This document shows positions 17,188 to 24,639 of a stretch of 42,173 nucleotides of DNA, in pieces. The stretch spans positions 1-42,173 of the forward strand of contig JAHHDR010000047.1 in assembly GCA_019739215.1 (NCBI GenBank). Reading direction: 5' to 3'. Made by a program: the position numbers and the translations under genes. The first letter of the stretch is position 1, and every line of letters begins with the position of its first letter. The notes under the pieces were generated by a model, which was given only the letters and a program-made list of their open reading frames with translations, made no database searches and was not told the DNA's origin. This DNA is from Rhizobium sp. (lineage in GTDB: Bacteria; Pseudomonadota; Alphaproteobacteria; Rhizobiales; Rhizobiaceae).

Positions 17188-17220
17188 GCCCGCGCCACCC
17201 GGAAGGGTCGCGCGGGCTTT
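17188..17220. terminator. Bidirectional terminator between slyX and the BMP gene
   Basis: A 13-base-pair-long G/C-rich stem with one mismatch (17188-17200 with 17205-17217) closes a GGAA loop. It is followed by TTT on plus and, after one G, TTTT on minus. It lies between two convergent genes and can serve both. Confidence 0.8.
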
Positions 17221-17233
17221 CATTTCGTCAGTC

Positions 17234-18229
17234 TCAGTAGGGGCACTTCTCGTCGGACATGTAGTCGTGGACGGTGACCGTGCCGGCGATGATGTCGGCC
17301 TTGGCCTTGTCGACGGCGGCGGTCATTTCAGGGGTCACGAGCGCCTTGTTGTTGTCGTCGAGCGCAACGCCCACGCCCTCTTCCTTGAGGCCGAGATTCT
17401 GGATGTCGGCGACGAACTTGTCGTCCTTGGCATCCATGAAGGACGAGTAGACGGCGACGTCGACGCGCTTGAGCATCGATGTCAGCACCTTGCCCGGCTG
17501 CAGGCCGTTCTGGTTGCTATCGACGCCGATGCCGAGCTTGCCCGCTTCGGCAGCCGCCTGGAGCACGCCCACGCCGGTGCCGCCGGCTGCGTGATAGACG
17601 ACGTCGGCGCCCTGGCTGATCTGCGACTTGGTGATTTCACCGCCCTTGACCGGGTCGTTCCATGCCGACGGATCGGAGCCAGTGTAAGCCTGGAACACTT
17701 CCGCGTCCGGCTTGACCGACTTGACACCGCCAACATAGCCGCAGGCGAACTTGTGGATCAGCGGGATGTCCATGCCGCCGACGAAGCCGACCTTGTTGGA
17801 CGTGGCCGCCAGCGCCGCCATGATGCCGGCGAGGTAGGAACCTTCCTGTTCCTTGAAGACGATCGACTTGACGTTGGGCTGGCCGACGACGACCATGTCG
17901 ATGATCGCGAACTTGGTGTCGGGATATTCCGGCGCGATCTTTTCGAGCGCGGCGGCCCAGGAGAAGCCCGCCACCACGATCGGGTTGTTGCCGTCGCCGG
18001 CGAACTTGCGCAGCGCCTGTTCGCGCTGGGCGTCGTTGGCGATCTCGAATTCGCGATATTCGATGCCGGTCTCGGCCTTGAACTTCTCGGCGCCGTTATA
18101 GGCCGCCTCGTTGAACGACTTGTCGAACTTTCCGCCCAGGTCGTAGATGATGGCCGGCTTGACATCGGCTGCCAGGGCCGATGCGGCCATAGATGCAGTC
18201 GCCATGAGTGTCAGAAGAATTTTTTTCAT
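17234..18229 (-). CDS. BMP-family nucleoside-binding periplasmic protein
   Basis: 331 residues: signal peptide to about residue 20 (MKKILLTLMATASMAASALA) with no lipobox cysteine, so soluble in the periplasm rather than a lipoprotein. Then the Bmp/PnrA-like fold: IIYDLGGKFDKSFNEAAYNGAEKF at the front, VGFVGGMDIPLIHKF and GADVVYHAAGGTGVGVLQAA in the middle. It should be the substrate-binding component for the ABC proteins at 13171-16813, though separated from them by slyX and its own terminator. That gives independent, possibly higher, expression. A near-palindromic operator candidate lies upstream. Purine or general nucleosides are likely ligands; the exact specificity cannot be read from sequence. 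Confidence 0.93.
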   Translation of the reverse strand: MKKILLTLMATASMAASALAADVKPAIIYDLGGKFDKSFNEAAYNGAEKFKAETGIEYREFEIANDAQREQALRKFAGDGNNPIVVAGFSWAAALEKIAPEYPDTKFAIIDMVVVGQPNVKSIVFKEQEGSYLAGIMAALAATSNKVGFVGGMDIPLIHKFACGYVGGVKSVKPDAEVFQAYTGSDPSAWNDPVKGGEITKSQISQGADVVYHAAGGTGVGVLQAAAEAGKLGIGVDSNQNGLQPGKVLTSMLKRVDVAVYSSFMDAKDDKFVADIQNLGLKEEGVGVALDDNNKALVTPEMTAAVDKAKADIIAGTVTVHDYMSDEKCPY

Positions 18230-18354
18230 TTTTTAGCCCTGTTTTTGCCAACACGTTCTTTGGTGCAGCCCGGGCACGCCTCCACCAAAAGCGTAAGCGC
18301 GCCACGCAACCTGCGACCGGCCCCATACCTCCCGAGGCCCGGCTGGCGGCATCC

Positions 18355-18370
18355 TTGCATGGCCAAGCAA
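18355..18370. promoter_or_regulatory. Palindromic operator candidate upstream of the BMP gene
   Basis: TTGCATGGCCAAGCAA is a 16-bp palindrome with one mismatched pair (TTGC-x-TGGCCA-x-GCAA), 126-141 bp before the BMP start in a 222-bp AT-rich gap. It resembles operators of LacI- or DeoR-type sugar/nucleoside repressors. No regulator gene is adjacent, so the binder is unknown. Confidence 0.4.
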
Positions 18371-18451
18371 AAAATTCACCAAAAATTTTTCAATTGGTAA
18401 AAATAACCGGCAGTTGATCGGAAATCTTTTCAAATCAACGACTTGTACCAG

Positions 18452-18769
18452 TCAGGCGGCGAAGCGCCCGGCCATGGGTTCGCGCTTGAATGCCATGACC
18501 CAGAACAACAGCGAGAGGCACAGAAACACCGCGAAGGCGGGTTGGAGGAGAAGCCATTCCGCAATGCCGTTCCACACGAACGGCGGCAGGTGGGTGATCG
18601 CGTAGGTTTCCGCCGCGGCAAGAATATCAGGGTTCACGCTGAAGATCGCAGCGCCGAACGGCATGATGACGGCCGTGGCACTCGCAACGGACTGGATCGC
18701 GTCGATGATCCCGGTCATCACCGCCCCGACCAGGAAAAGCAGGCTGAAGAAACGCAACAGGAAACGCAT
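18452..18769 (-). CDS. Small conserved-looking membrane protein
   Basis: 105 residues with three hydrophobic stretches (about 3-25, 30-45 and 75-97) and a basic, positively charged end (FKREPMAGRF). No enzyme motif is visible. The start at 18769 begins directly with the first membrane segment; an upstream ATG would add 14 polar residues. Located between the BMP gene and tRNA-Ser. I do not recognise a function. Confidence 0.65.
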   Translation of the reverse strand: MRFLLRFFSLLFLVGAVMTGIIDAIQSVASATAVIMPFGAAIFSVNPDILAAAETYAITHLPPFVWNGIAEWLLLQPAFAVFLCLSLLFWVMAFKREPMAGRFAA

Positions 18770-18986
18770 GGCCCAACTCCCGCGCCGGCACTGGCGGCCG
18801 GCGCAACTCACAGATCACATAGAACGGTGAATGAACGGTTTCAATGTTTCCCGATGACGACGGTGTGACAGAGTGTCGAAAAAAGCGGTCGGGCAGGCTT
18901 GCTATGGAAGATAACCTCAGTATATATCCGCGCCCGAAAGCCTTGGATGTGATCGCGCGCCGAACACACGCCGACAGGCTTGCAAA

Positions 18987-19076
18987 GGACAGGTGGCCGA
19001 GTGGTTGAAGGCGCACGCCTGGAAAGTGTGTGTACGTGAAAGCGTACCGCGGGTTCGAATCCCGCTCTGTCCGCCA
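18987..19076 (+). tRNA. tRNA-Ser (anticodon GGA)
   Basis: 90 nt including an encoded CCA. The acceptor stem GGACAGG pairs with the 3' strand ending CTGTCC, with G as discriminator. The anticodon stem cacgc/gtgtg holds the loop ctGGAaa (anticodon 19021-19023, reading UCC/UCU). A long variable arm, typical of tRNA-Ser, and the T-arm with gttcgaatc follow. It marks the border between the core-like region and the polysaccharide locus. Confidence 0.95.
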
Positions 19077-19222
19077 TATCACCATGTTTTGTCTGCCTTA
19101 TCTCACTTTGTGGGCGGGTTGGTCGCGTGTGAAAGCGTATGGCTTGCCGCCTGGACCTTGCCCCGGTTGTCGCCGTGGCGCGCCAAAGTCGCTCTCGTTC
19201 GACATGTAGGTTCCGACTTTCC

Positions 19223-19891
19223 TCAGTCCACGCCCGAACGGATGACTCTGGCCGCCAGCGCCGTCCGGTTGGTGATGTCGAGCTTGGAATAGACATTGTG
19301 GAGGTGAATCTTGATGGTGCCTTCCGTTAGGCCCAGCAAGACCCCGATATGCCTGTTCGACAGGCCACGGGCGACGAGGTTGACGATTTCCCGTTCGCGG
19401 GTCGTCAGCACCTCGGACAGAAACGGAGCGTCCGCATCCGGTGAGGCGCGGTCCGGAAAGCCGATCGCGCGGGTATCGACGCGGGCATCGAGCAGATTGC
19501 CCGGCAACCAGCGCTTCCCGAAGCGGACGCAGCGCAGGCATTCCACGAGGGCCTCGGGCGCGCTTTCCTTGAGCAGGATGCCCCAGGCGCCTACGCCGAT
19601 GGCCTCGATGCTTTGCTGATCGGTTATCAGGGCGCTGAGGAACACCACGCGCGAGGGCGCGCCCAGATGCGTCAGTTCACGCAGTACCTCCAGCCCGCTC
19701 AGACGCGGCATGACCAGGTCGAGCACGGCTATCGCCGGACCTTTCTCGATGATCAGGTCGAGAGCCGCCCTGCCGTCGGTGGCGGTGCCGATCACCCGGA
19801 GGTCGGTCTCGGTCGAGAACAGGTCAACAAGCCCCCGCAATACAAGGGGATGGTCATCGGCCAGGACGATCGAGGTCTCAGCGGCAGTCAT
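19223..19891 (-). CDS. NarL/LuxR-type response regulator
   Basis: 222 residues. The receiver domain (about 6-125) has the acidic pair Asp12-Asp13, phospho-acceptor Asp58 in AVLDLVMPR, the switch Ser in VVFLSAL and the conserved Lys in LLKES. The C-terminal LuxR-type HTH has LTTREREIVNLVARGLSNRHIG and GTIKIHLHNVYSKLDI. It is a DNA-binding transcription factor activated by phosphorylation. Its start overlaps the end of the sensor-kinase gene by 14 bp, so the pair is cognate. Position at the end of the sulfotransferase-kinase run suggests it controls this polysaccharide locus; that is inference. Confidence 0.94.
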   Translation of the reverse strand: MTAAETSIVLADDHPLVLRGLVDLFSTETDLRVIGTATDGRAALDLIIEKGPAIAVLDLVMPRLSGLEVLRELTHLGAPSRVVFLSALITDQQSIEAIGVGAWGILLKESAPEALVECLRCVRFGKRWLPGNLLDARVDTRAIGFPDRASPDADAPFLSEVLTTREREIVNLVARGLSNRHIGVLLGLTEGTIKIHLHNVYSKLDITNRTALAARVIRSGVD

Positions 19892-21563
19892 GGACGGGGA
19901 TCCTTATCGACAGCTGCGTGTGGCCCGGGATGCTGGAAAGGTCGAGCGTGCCATCGAGATCTGCGACCCGCTTTCGAATGGAGCGGGGCTTGGCGACGAC
20001 GGCGCCCTTGTTGCCGGTCGGCATCCCGGTGCCGTCGTCCCGGATGCGAATGCTGACATGCTGATCGCTTGCGCTGATTGCGATGGCGACTTCGCTGGCC
20101 TGACCGTGGCGCGCCGCGTTGGCGATCGCTTCCGATATCAGCTGGAAGACATGGAGGGATAGGGAGCCGGGCAACCGGAGGCCGGGTGGCGCGACCGTTG
20201 CATTCAGCCGGCATTTCCACTGGCGCTCCAGCGTACGGAGCAGCAGATCGAGCTGTTCCTCGAGGGACTGCGGGGCTGGCGCGGCATCGAGGCTTGTGCG
20301 CTCGACGAAGGTACGTATCCGGCGCTGTTGATTGGCAAGCAGCCAACTCACTTCCTTCAATGCAGCGGAGGGGCCTGGGGGTATCTGTGCCAGTGCCGAT
20401 TTCAGGATCAGGCTGGCTGCCGTCAGGTCCTGGAGAACACTGTCATGCATGTCGCGGGCGACGCGCTCGCGCTCCTGCACCATGGCGGCTTCGGCGACCT
20501 CGCGGGTCAGAAGATCGCGCTCGAGGTCGGCGCTGATGCGGATCGCCACGATCTCGCCGAGCGATACGATGTCCTCGCCATGGTAGGAGAGATCGCCGAT
20601 CAATACACCTCCTCGAAAATGCCGGCTTTGAAGCGGCGCAAACGCGAAGGACCGTTGCCGGGGCTTCGCCGGTCCTGGTCGAGCCTCCTGGTCCAGTGGT
20701 GATACAAGCGCATCGATCGCATGCCACATCTCCCGGGCGGCGACGCCGCTGGGAAAGAACTCTGCCTTCTGGCTGCTGAGGACGAGATCTTCCCATGGTG
20801 CGAAAGTGTCGAGCTCGGCGAAGCCCGACGCAGCTTTGGACCAGTAGGCGACGCGCTTCAACTGCGTGGCTTCATCCCACCAGACGACGAGGACCCACCG
20901 TGCTCCAAGAACGTTGGTGGCATGGCGCAAGGCGCCGAGCGGCGAGGAACTGCCGACTGCGCCACTTTCCAGGGGCCATGCGGCGAGGCGTGCCAGCCGC
21001 CGGCGGCTCCTGTCCATGTAAGCGCCGAGATAGCCGAGCATGGCGGCAGAAACGAACAGATAGAGGCCACGCATGATGAGAATGTTGCTCTGCGAGTCCT
21101 TTGAAAGCCTGAATTCGAGGTCCTCCCAGCTGATGGCAACAAAGAGGACTGCGAGCACGGCGGCCGTGGAGAAGGCGCCCCGCCAGCCCCACCGCATCGT
21201 GGCCGTGAACAGGGTGAAGGTGTAAAAGGTGAAGAATGGGCTTCCGAGGCCATCGGTCAGCAAAACTGCGACCGAGAGAGCGGCGATGTCGGTGCAGTGG
21301 ATGATAAGCTGCAGAGGGAAACGGAAATTAATTGAAGACGATACATAAGTTAATATTGCTGAATATATTACATATAGTGAGAATAGAATATATATCTCTT
21401 CGACATAAGTCGCTGGATTTGTCGGATCAATGTAGATCGCAACCAGGGCGAATACCGAAAAAATAAGCCTAAGGAACGCAATCAGCCGCTCTGGAAGAGA
21501 TCTGAAAAGAACTCCCTTTGCGGCGGAATATAGCGAGACAATCGGCACGTATGTCGAATTCAT
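19878..21563 (-). CDS. Membrane sensor histidine kinase, DesK/NarX type
   Basis: 561 residues. The N-terminal third has five or six membrane segments (from about residue 20 to 180). A GAF-like soluble region follows, then a HisKA_3 dimerisation helix ERVARDMHDSVLQDLT with the phospho-His near residue 372, an N-box (LISEAIANAARHG) and G-box (RIRDDGTGMP) of the ATPase domain. Start ATG at 21563 directly precedes the membrane part; the longer upstream open frame is antisense to the sulfotransferase gene. The coding sequence for the membrane part (about 21300-21480) is much richer in A+T than the rest, suggesting a mosaic origin. The ligand is unknown; multi-membrane sensors of this type often sense membrane or lipid-linked signals. 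Confidence 0.92.
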   Translation of the reverse strand: MNSTYVPIVSLYSAAKGVLFRSLPERLIAFLRLIFSVFALVAIYIDPTNPATYVEEIYILFSLYVIYSAILTYVSSSINFRFPLQLIIHCTDIAALSVAVLLTDGLGSPFFTFYTFTLFTATMRWGWRGAFSTAAVLAVLFVAISWEDLEFRLSKDSQSNILIMRGLYLFVSAAMLGYLGAYMDRSRRRLARLAAWPLESGAVGSSSPLGALRHATNVLGARWVLVVWWDEATQLKRVAYWSKAASGFAELDTFAPWEDLVLSSQKAEFFPSGVAAREMWHAIDALVSPLDQEARPGPAKPRQRSFAFAPLQSRHFRGGVLIGDLSYHGEDIVSLGEIVAIRISADLERDLLTREVAEAAMVQERERVARDMHDSVLQDLTAASLILKSALAQIPPGPSAALKEVSWLLANQQRRIRTFVERTSLDAAPAPQSLEEQLDLLLRTLERQWKCRLNATVAPPGLRLPGSLSLHVFQLISEAIANAARHGQASEVAIAISASDQHVSIRIRDDGTGMPTGNKGAVVAKPRSIRKRVADLDGTLDLSSIPGHTQLSIRIPVHDCR

Positions 21564-21651
21564 CAGCGTACCAACGCATTTTCGGGAATTATACACGGAA
21601 TTGTCGGGATGGCGAGCCTGCGCGGTCGGCGTACAAGGGCGGGGGAGGCTT

Positions 21652-22539
21652 TCAGCCGTCGGCGGTCGCCACGGTGGCGCGGACGGCGATCGATCCCGGC
21701 TGGGCGCCCCGCTGGCCTGGATGAAGCAAGGCCCTTGCGGCTGATGTAAGATCGCGCTCGCAGATCCGGTCGAGTTCCGCGAGTGCATCGGCATCCAGAT
21801 AATCGACGTAGCCGCCGGGCACGCCCCGTCGCATCCGTAGACTGTCGGGATCGTTCCGATCATAGGAGTGGCCGGGGATGCCCTGGCGCTTTTCCAGGGC
21901 CTGCATCGTCCGGAAGTCGCCCGCGGCCACCGCTGCCTCGACGGCGCTCGGTACGATCGGCAGACCGAGGAACTGCAGGGTGGTGACGAGTTCCGAGACG
22001 GGATCCTCAACCAGCGCCTCGAAACTGAGCACGTGGGACCGCCGCTCCGAAATGCCCTTCGCCCATCCATTGAGGTATCTGCACATGACCGGGGCGCCCA
22101 ATGACGCATGGCCGATGAACTCCAGTATGTCGCCGTCGAAATTGTGCTTGTGGCGTGTGGCGTGGAAGTAGGCCGAGACGATCACGTCCCGGGGATCGCG
22201 GACGATCATGATGGCGGGCTTGTCGAGAAACAGCTTGCGGTCATATCCGAGGTGGGTCACCCAGACACGCGGCGTGCGCAGGTCGTCGAACCGCAAGCGA
22301 AAGGCGGGAATGCCCCGGACAGGGTCCACGTCGAAATTCGGCAGCACCGAGAACATGCTGACCAGGTCGACGGTTCCGCTCTCGTCGTGCAAGTGCGCAA
22401 AATAGTGCGAGAGCAGGTAACGCAGCCATGTCCGCCCCGATTTTGGAAATGACACCAGAAAGCAATCCGCAGCGGCTGCATACGGCCGAAGCTTTGCTAC
22501 AGTCAGAATCTGTCGCGCAAACCGATAGATCGAGTTCAT
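21652..22539 (-). CDS. Sulfotransferase 1 (PAPS-dependent)
   Basis: 295 residues of the Sulfotransfer_1 fold. The 5'-phosphosulfate loop SFPKSGRTWLRYLL lies at 30-43, with the conserved Lys and Ser/Thr-Trp. The 3'-phosphate binding element MIVRDPRDVIVSAYFHA lies at 111-127, with the Arg and Ser that contact PAPS. This layout resembles cytosolic and aryl-type enzymes more than the second sulfotransferase here. The acceptor is not predictable. Location in a polysaccharide locus suggests a sugar or lipid-linked intermediate. It is upstream of the sensor-kinase gene by 88 bp on the same strand, so they may be cotranscribed. Confidence 0.9.
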   Translation of the reverse strand: MNSIYRFARQILTVAKLRPYAAAADCFLVSFPKSGRTWLRYLLSHYFAHLHDESGTVDLVSMFSVLPNFDVDPVRGIPAFRLRFDDLRTPRVWVTHLGYDRKLFLDKPAIMIVRDPRDVIVSAYFHATRHKHNFDGDILEFIGHASLGAPVMCRYLNGWAKGISERRSHVLSFEALVEDPVSELVTTLQFLGLPIVPSAVEAAVAAGDFRTMQALEKRQGIPGHSYDRNDPDSLRMRRGVPGGYVDYLDADALAELDRICERDLTSAARALLHPGQRGAQPGSIAVRATVATADG

Positions 22540-22690
22540 CCGCGCCTCTGCCTGCCGTGCAATGTCGCGAGCGCAGACATTTCCGGAAGCCTTTCCAAAG
22601 CATGGTCCATGCCAAAAGTAGCATGCTCTTTGGGGGTGCGATATTTATCGTCGGATATAACCGAGTGTCGAAAGCAAGGCCAGCGGGCTG

Positions 22691-22984
22691 CTATTCGGAT
22701 TTCCTGTCCAACCCAACGAGATGCATGAACTTCTCCGTGGGCAGAAACAACGGAGACTGGGTGTCGTATCCGTCGACCCGATAATAGACCCGGTCATCCT
22801 CGATGGCGGTAACCAGCAAATTGCGGTTGGTACGCCGTGACCGATACGACGTCCCGACCTTTGGCGCCTCCGGCTCCATATGGCTTGTCTTGCTCCGGTT
22901 CACGCGATGGCTGGCAAGGGAAACGACCGATGCCTTGCTATCGGCGGTAACATCCGCCGCCCGGAGCGTAAACACGTGTTCCAT
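22691..22984 (-). CDS. Hypothetical small protein
   Basis: 97 residues, basic and polar N-terminal half, then a compact-looking C-terminal half (TSYRSRRTNRNLLVTAIEDD, RVYYRVDGYDTQSPLFLPTE). No signal peptide or membrane segment. Start at 22984 is chosen because aggga lies eight bases upstream; an in-frame ATG 132 bp earlier lacks one. The tail suggests a small beta-rich domain, perhaps protein- or nucleic-acid-binding, but I do not recognise the family. Situated between the two sulfotransferase genes on the same strand. Confidence 0.6.
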   Translation of the reverse strand: MEHVFTLRAADVTADSKASVVSLASHRVNRSKTSHMEPEAPKVGTSYRSRRTNRNLLVTAIEDDRVYYRVDGYDTQSPLFLPTEKFMHLVGLDRKSE

Positions 22985-23714
22985 TCGAGATTTCCCTGCA
23001 TGTCGCGCATTCACATGTCTTGGCTGCATGCGAACATCGCCCGCCAGCGATAGTTCCCTGGGCCGTTCTCGTGCATTCCGGCTCCACAGCCCTGGCAAAA
23101 TAGCCCAGCGGCGCACCCCAGACGTTTGTTGAGGCTCGACTTGCGAACCACATGTCTGTCAACGGTGTCGCCAGGACTTATTCAACACATATACTTCCCG
23201 GAGACACATCAGCGTTCGGGATGCGTCGGAAACCCATCAAGAGGCTTCACCTCCGGTCTTCAGGCAGTCTGACTGTGCAGAAGAGACGATACCGAATCAC
23301 CAACGGCCAACCTGTAATTGACAGAAATCGCTCATCTTCGCATTCTTGTCTACAAGAATTCCCGGCGTTGCATGGGAGGCTGTGGGCTACCGGGCAATTG
23401 TGTACAAAGGTACATCGATAATCTCGATCAGTATCAAACTATATATTTTCATTGCGAAGTTTATATTTCCACGAGGAAGTCATTTCCGTGCCTGCTAATA
23501 TATTGCGGGGAAATCCGGAGACTGATTTCAGGGCTCGTGCAGTTGAGCAGGCGCGCGAGGCTGTCGTCGCGTCGCACTGCTCTTGCGCTGCCCGTCCGTG
23601 CAGACCGCTCAAAATCTTGAGTCGATTTGAGATCGCGAGCTCGATAGGCGAAACGACCGAGCTCGCTTGGCGTTTTGCTTGAACCGCAGGCCGGTCGATT
23701 GAATCGGCCTGATC
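22985..23714. other. Long intergenic region with palindromes, no gene seen
   Basis: 730 bp between two minus-strand genes. No open frame with a ribosome-binding site and family features is present in any frame. It contains an AT-rich patch (about 23410-23510) and three inverted repeats: 23342-23359, 23401-23414 (TGTAC-N4-GTACA) and 23608-23621 (CTCAA-N4-TTGAG). It may hold the promoter of the hypothetical-sulfotransferase-kinase-regulator group, or the remains of a lost gene. Confidence 0.6.
23342..23359. promoter_or_regulatory. 18-bp palindrome, operator candidate
   Basis: ATTCTTGTCTACAAGAAT: two perfect 8-bp arms around two bases. The TTGT-N2-ACAA core resembles GntR-family operators. About 360 bp upstream of the minus-strand hypothetical gene; a second inverted repeat (23401-23414) lies about 40 bp away. 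Confidence 0.4.
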
Positions 23715-24587
23715 TCACAGCCCCGGCGCCCGACCGTTCTTCGAGGACCCGCCGGCCGGATCGACGTCCGCCAGCCAGACTGAAAGGTCCCGCCCGACCA
23801 AAGGCCCGAGTTTCTCCACCTGTGGCATGTAGAATTCGATCAGGCGCTTGCGGAGGTCATCGCCGAGAGGTGCGTAACGCGGTGGCCGAGCAATCAGCGA
23901 ACGCAGGTCCCGAAGAACGGGCGCGTGCCGAAAAGGACTGACGATCGGCTTGAGCGGCGCCAGCGCGCGCCGCAAGCCGGGGCCGACGACGGACTGGGTC
24001 CTGTCCTTGACCTTCGAGCCGACGGGCGGCACGTCGAGTTCAGACTGCAATCCGAGAAAGCGCGCGACCGTGTTCAACTGCGATTGCGGTTCCGTCAGGA
24101 TGCCCTCGTAGAGAAGGACAAGGAGCCGGCTCGCCGGAAAGCTGTCCATGAATGCCTGGAGCTGGTCGTAGTAGAGACCGCCCCGGAGCAGGCGGTCGCC
24201 GCCGCCGACCTGCGGATCCAGGTATTGTCCAATGTCGGATCCAACCTCGCCCCTCCGGTAAAGCATGCAATAATCCGAATAAGCGCGCTCCACCGGGTTG
24301 CGCAACTGGGCGATCAGCTTGACGTCGGGCAAGTCTCGGCGGATGCGCCCGCAGGCAGCCGGCGTGTCCATATAGGAATTGGACTTTTCCCCAATGATGC
24401 GGTGAAGACGCGACGGCCTGAACTGGTCGAGATACCAACTGCTCCCCTTTTCGTATTCCCGGCTGAAGTAATGGAGTTCCGGGTCGGGCATGTAAATTTC
24501 CGGGTGTCCCTGCAGGGATTGCTGCAGCCAGGTCGTCGCGCTCTTTGTCGCGCCGATGATGAGGAAGTCGATGTCGCGCATGTTCAT
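23715..24587 (-). CDS. Sulfotransferase 2 (NodH/heparan-type, PAPS-dependent)
   Basis: About 290 residues. The 5'-phosphosulfate loop is IIGATKSATTWLQQSLQGHP at 10-29, the KxATT form typical of carbohydrate sulfotransferases (NDST/HS3ST and rhizobial types). The 3'-phosphate site LIAQLRNPVERAYSDYCM lies at 91-108, and the later segment GLYYDQLQAFMDSFP is usual for the family. This is clearly a different subfamily from sulfotransferase 1, so the two may modify different positions. Start at 24587 or six bases downstream (24581); an upstream ATG at 24611 adds eight residues. It follows the glycosyltransferase gene by 52 bp on the same strand, which favours a polysaccharide acceptor. Confidence 0.92.
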   Translation of the reverse strand: MNMRDIDFLIIGATKSATTWLQQSLQGHPEIYMPDPELHYFSREYEKGSSWYLDQFRPSRLHRIIGEKSNSYMDTPAACGRIRRDLPDVKLIAQLRNPVERAYSDYCMLYRRGEVGSDIGQYLDPQVGGGDRLLRGGLYYDQLQAFMDSFPASRLLVLLYEGILTEPQSQLNTVARFLGLQSELDVPPVGSKVKDRTQSVVGPGLRRALAPLKPIVSPFRHAPVLRDLRSLIARPPRYAPLGDDLRKRLIEFYMPQVEKLGPLVGRDLSVWLADVDPAGGSSKNGRAPGL

Positions 24588-24639
24588 CGCCGCTTGCCCC
24601 CGACACGGCATGGCGCTGGCGGTTCGGGTGGCGCGGAGA

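Noticed and set aside
18230..18451. Purine-type riboswitch before the BMP gene
   Set aside because: No conserved aptamer core or three-way junction could be drawn; only the 16-bp palindrome stands out.
19036..19139. 11-bp repeat GTGAAAGCGTA in the tRNA-Ser variable arm (19036-19046) and again at 19129-19139, considered as an attachment-site pair
   Set aside because: Too short, not at the tRNA 3' end, only 93 bp apart and with no integrase nearby. Probably chance.
23117..23714. Small plus-strand open frames in the long gap (for example 23152-23421 and 23318-23620)
   Set aside because: No ribosome-binding site, no motif and composition unlike coding sequence.
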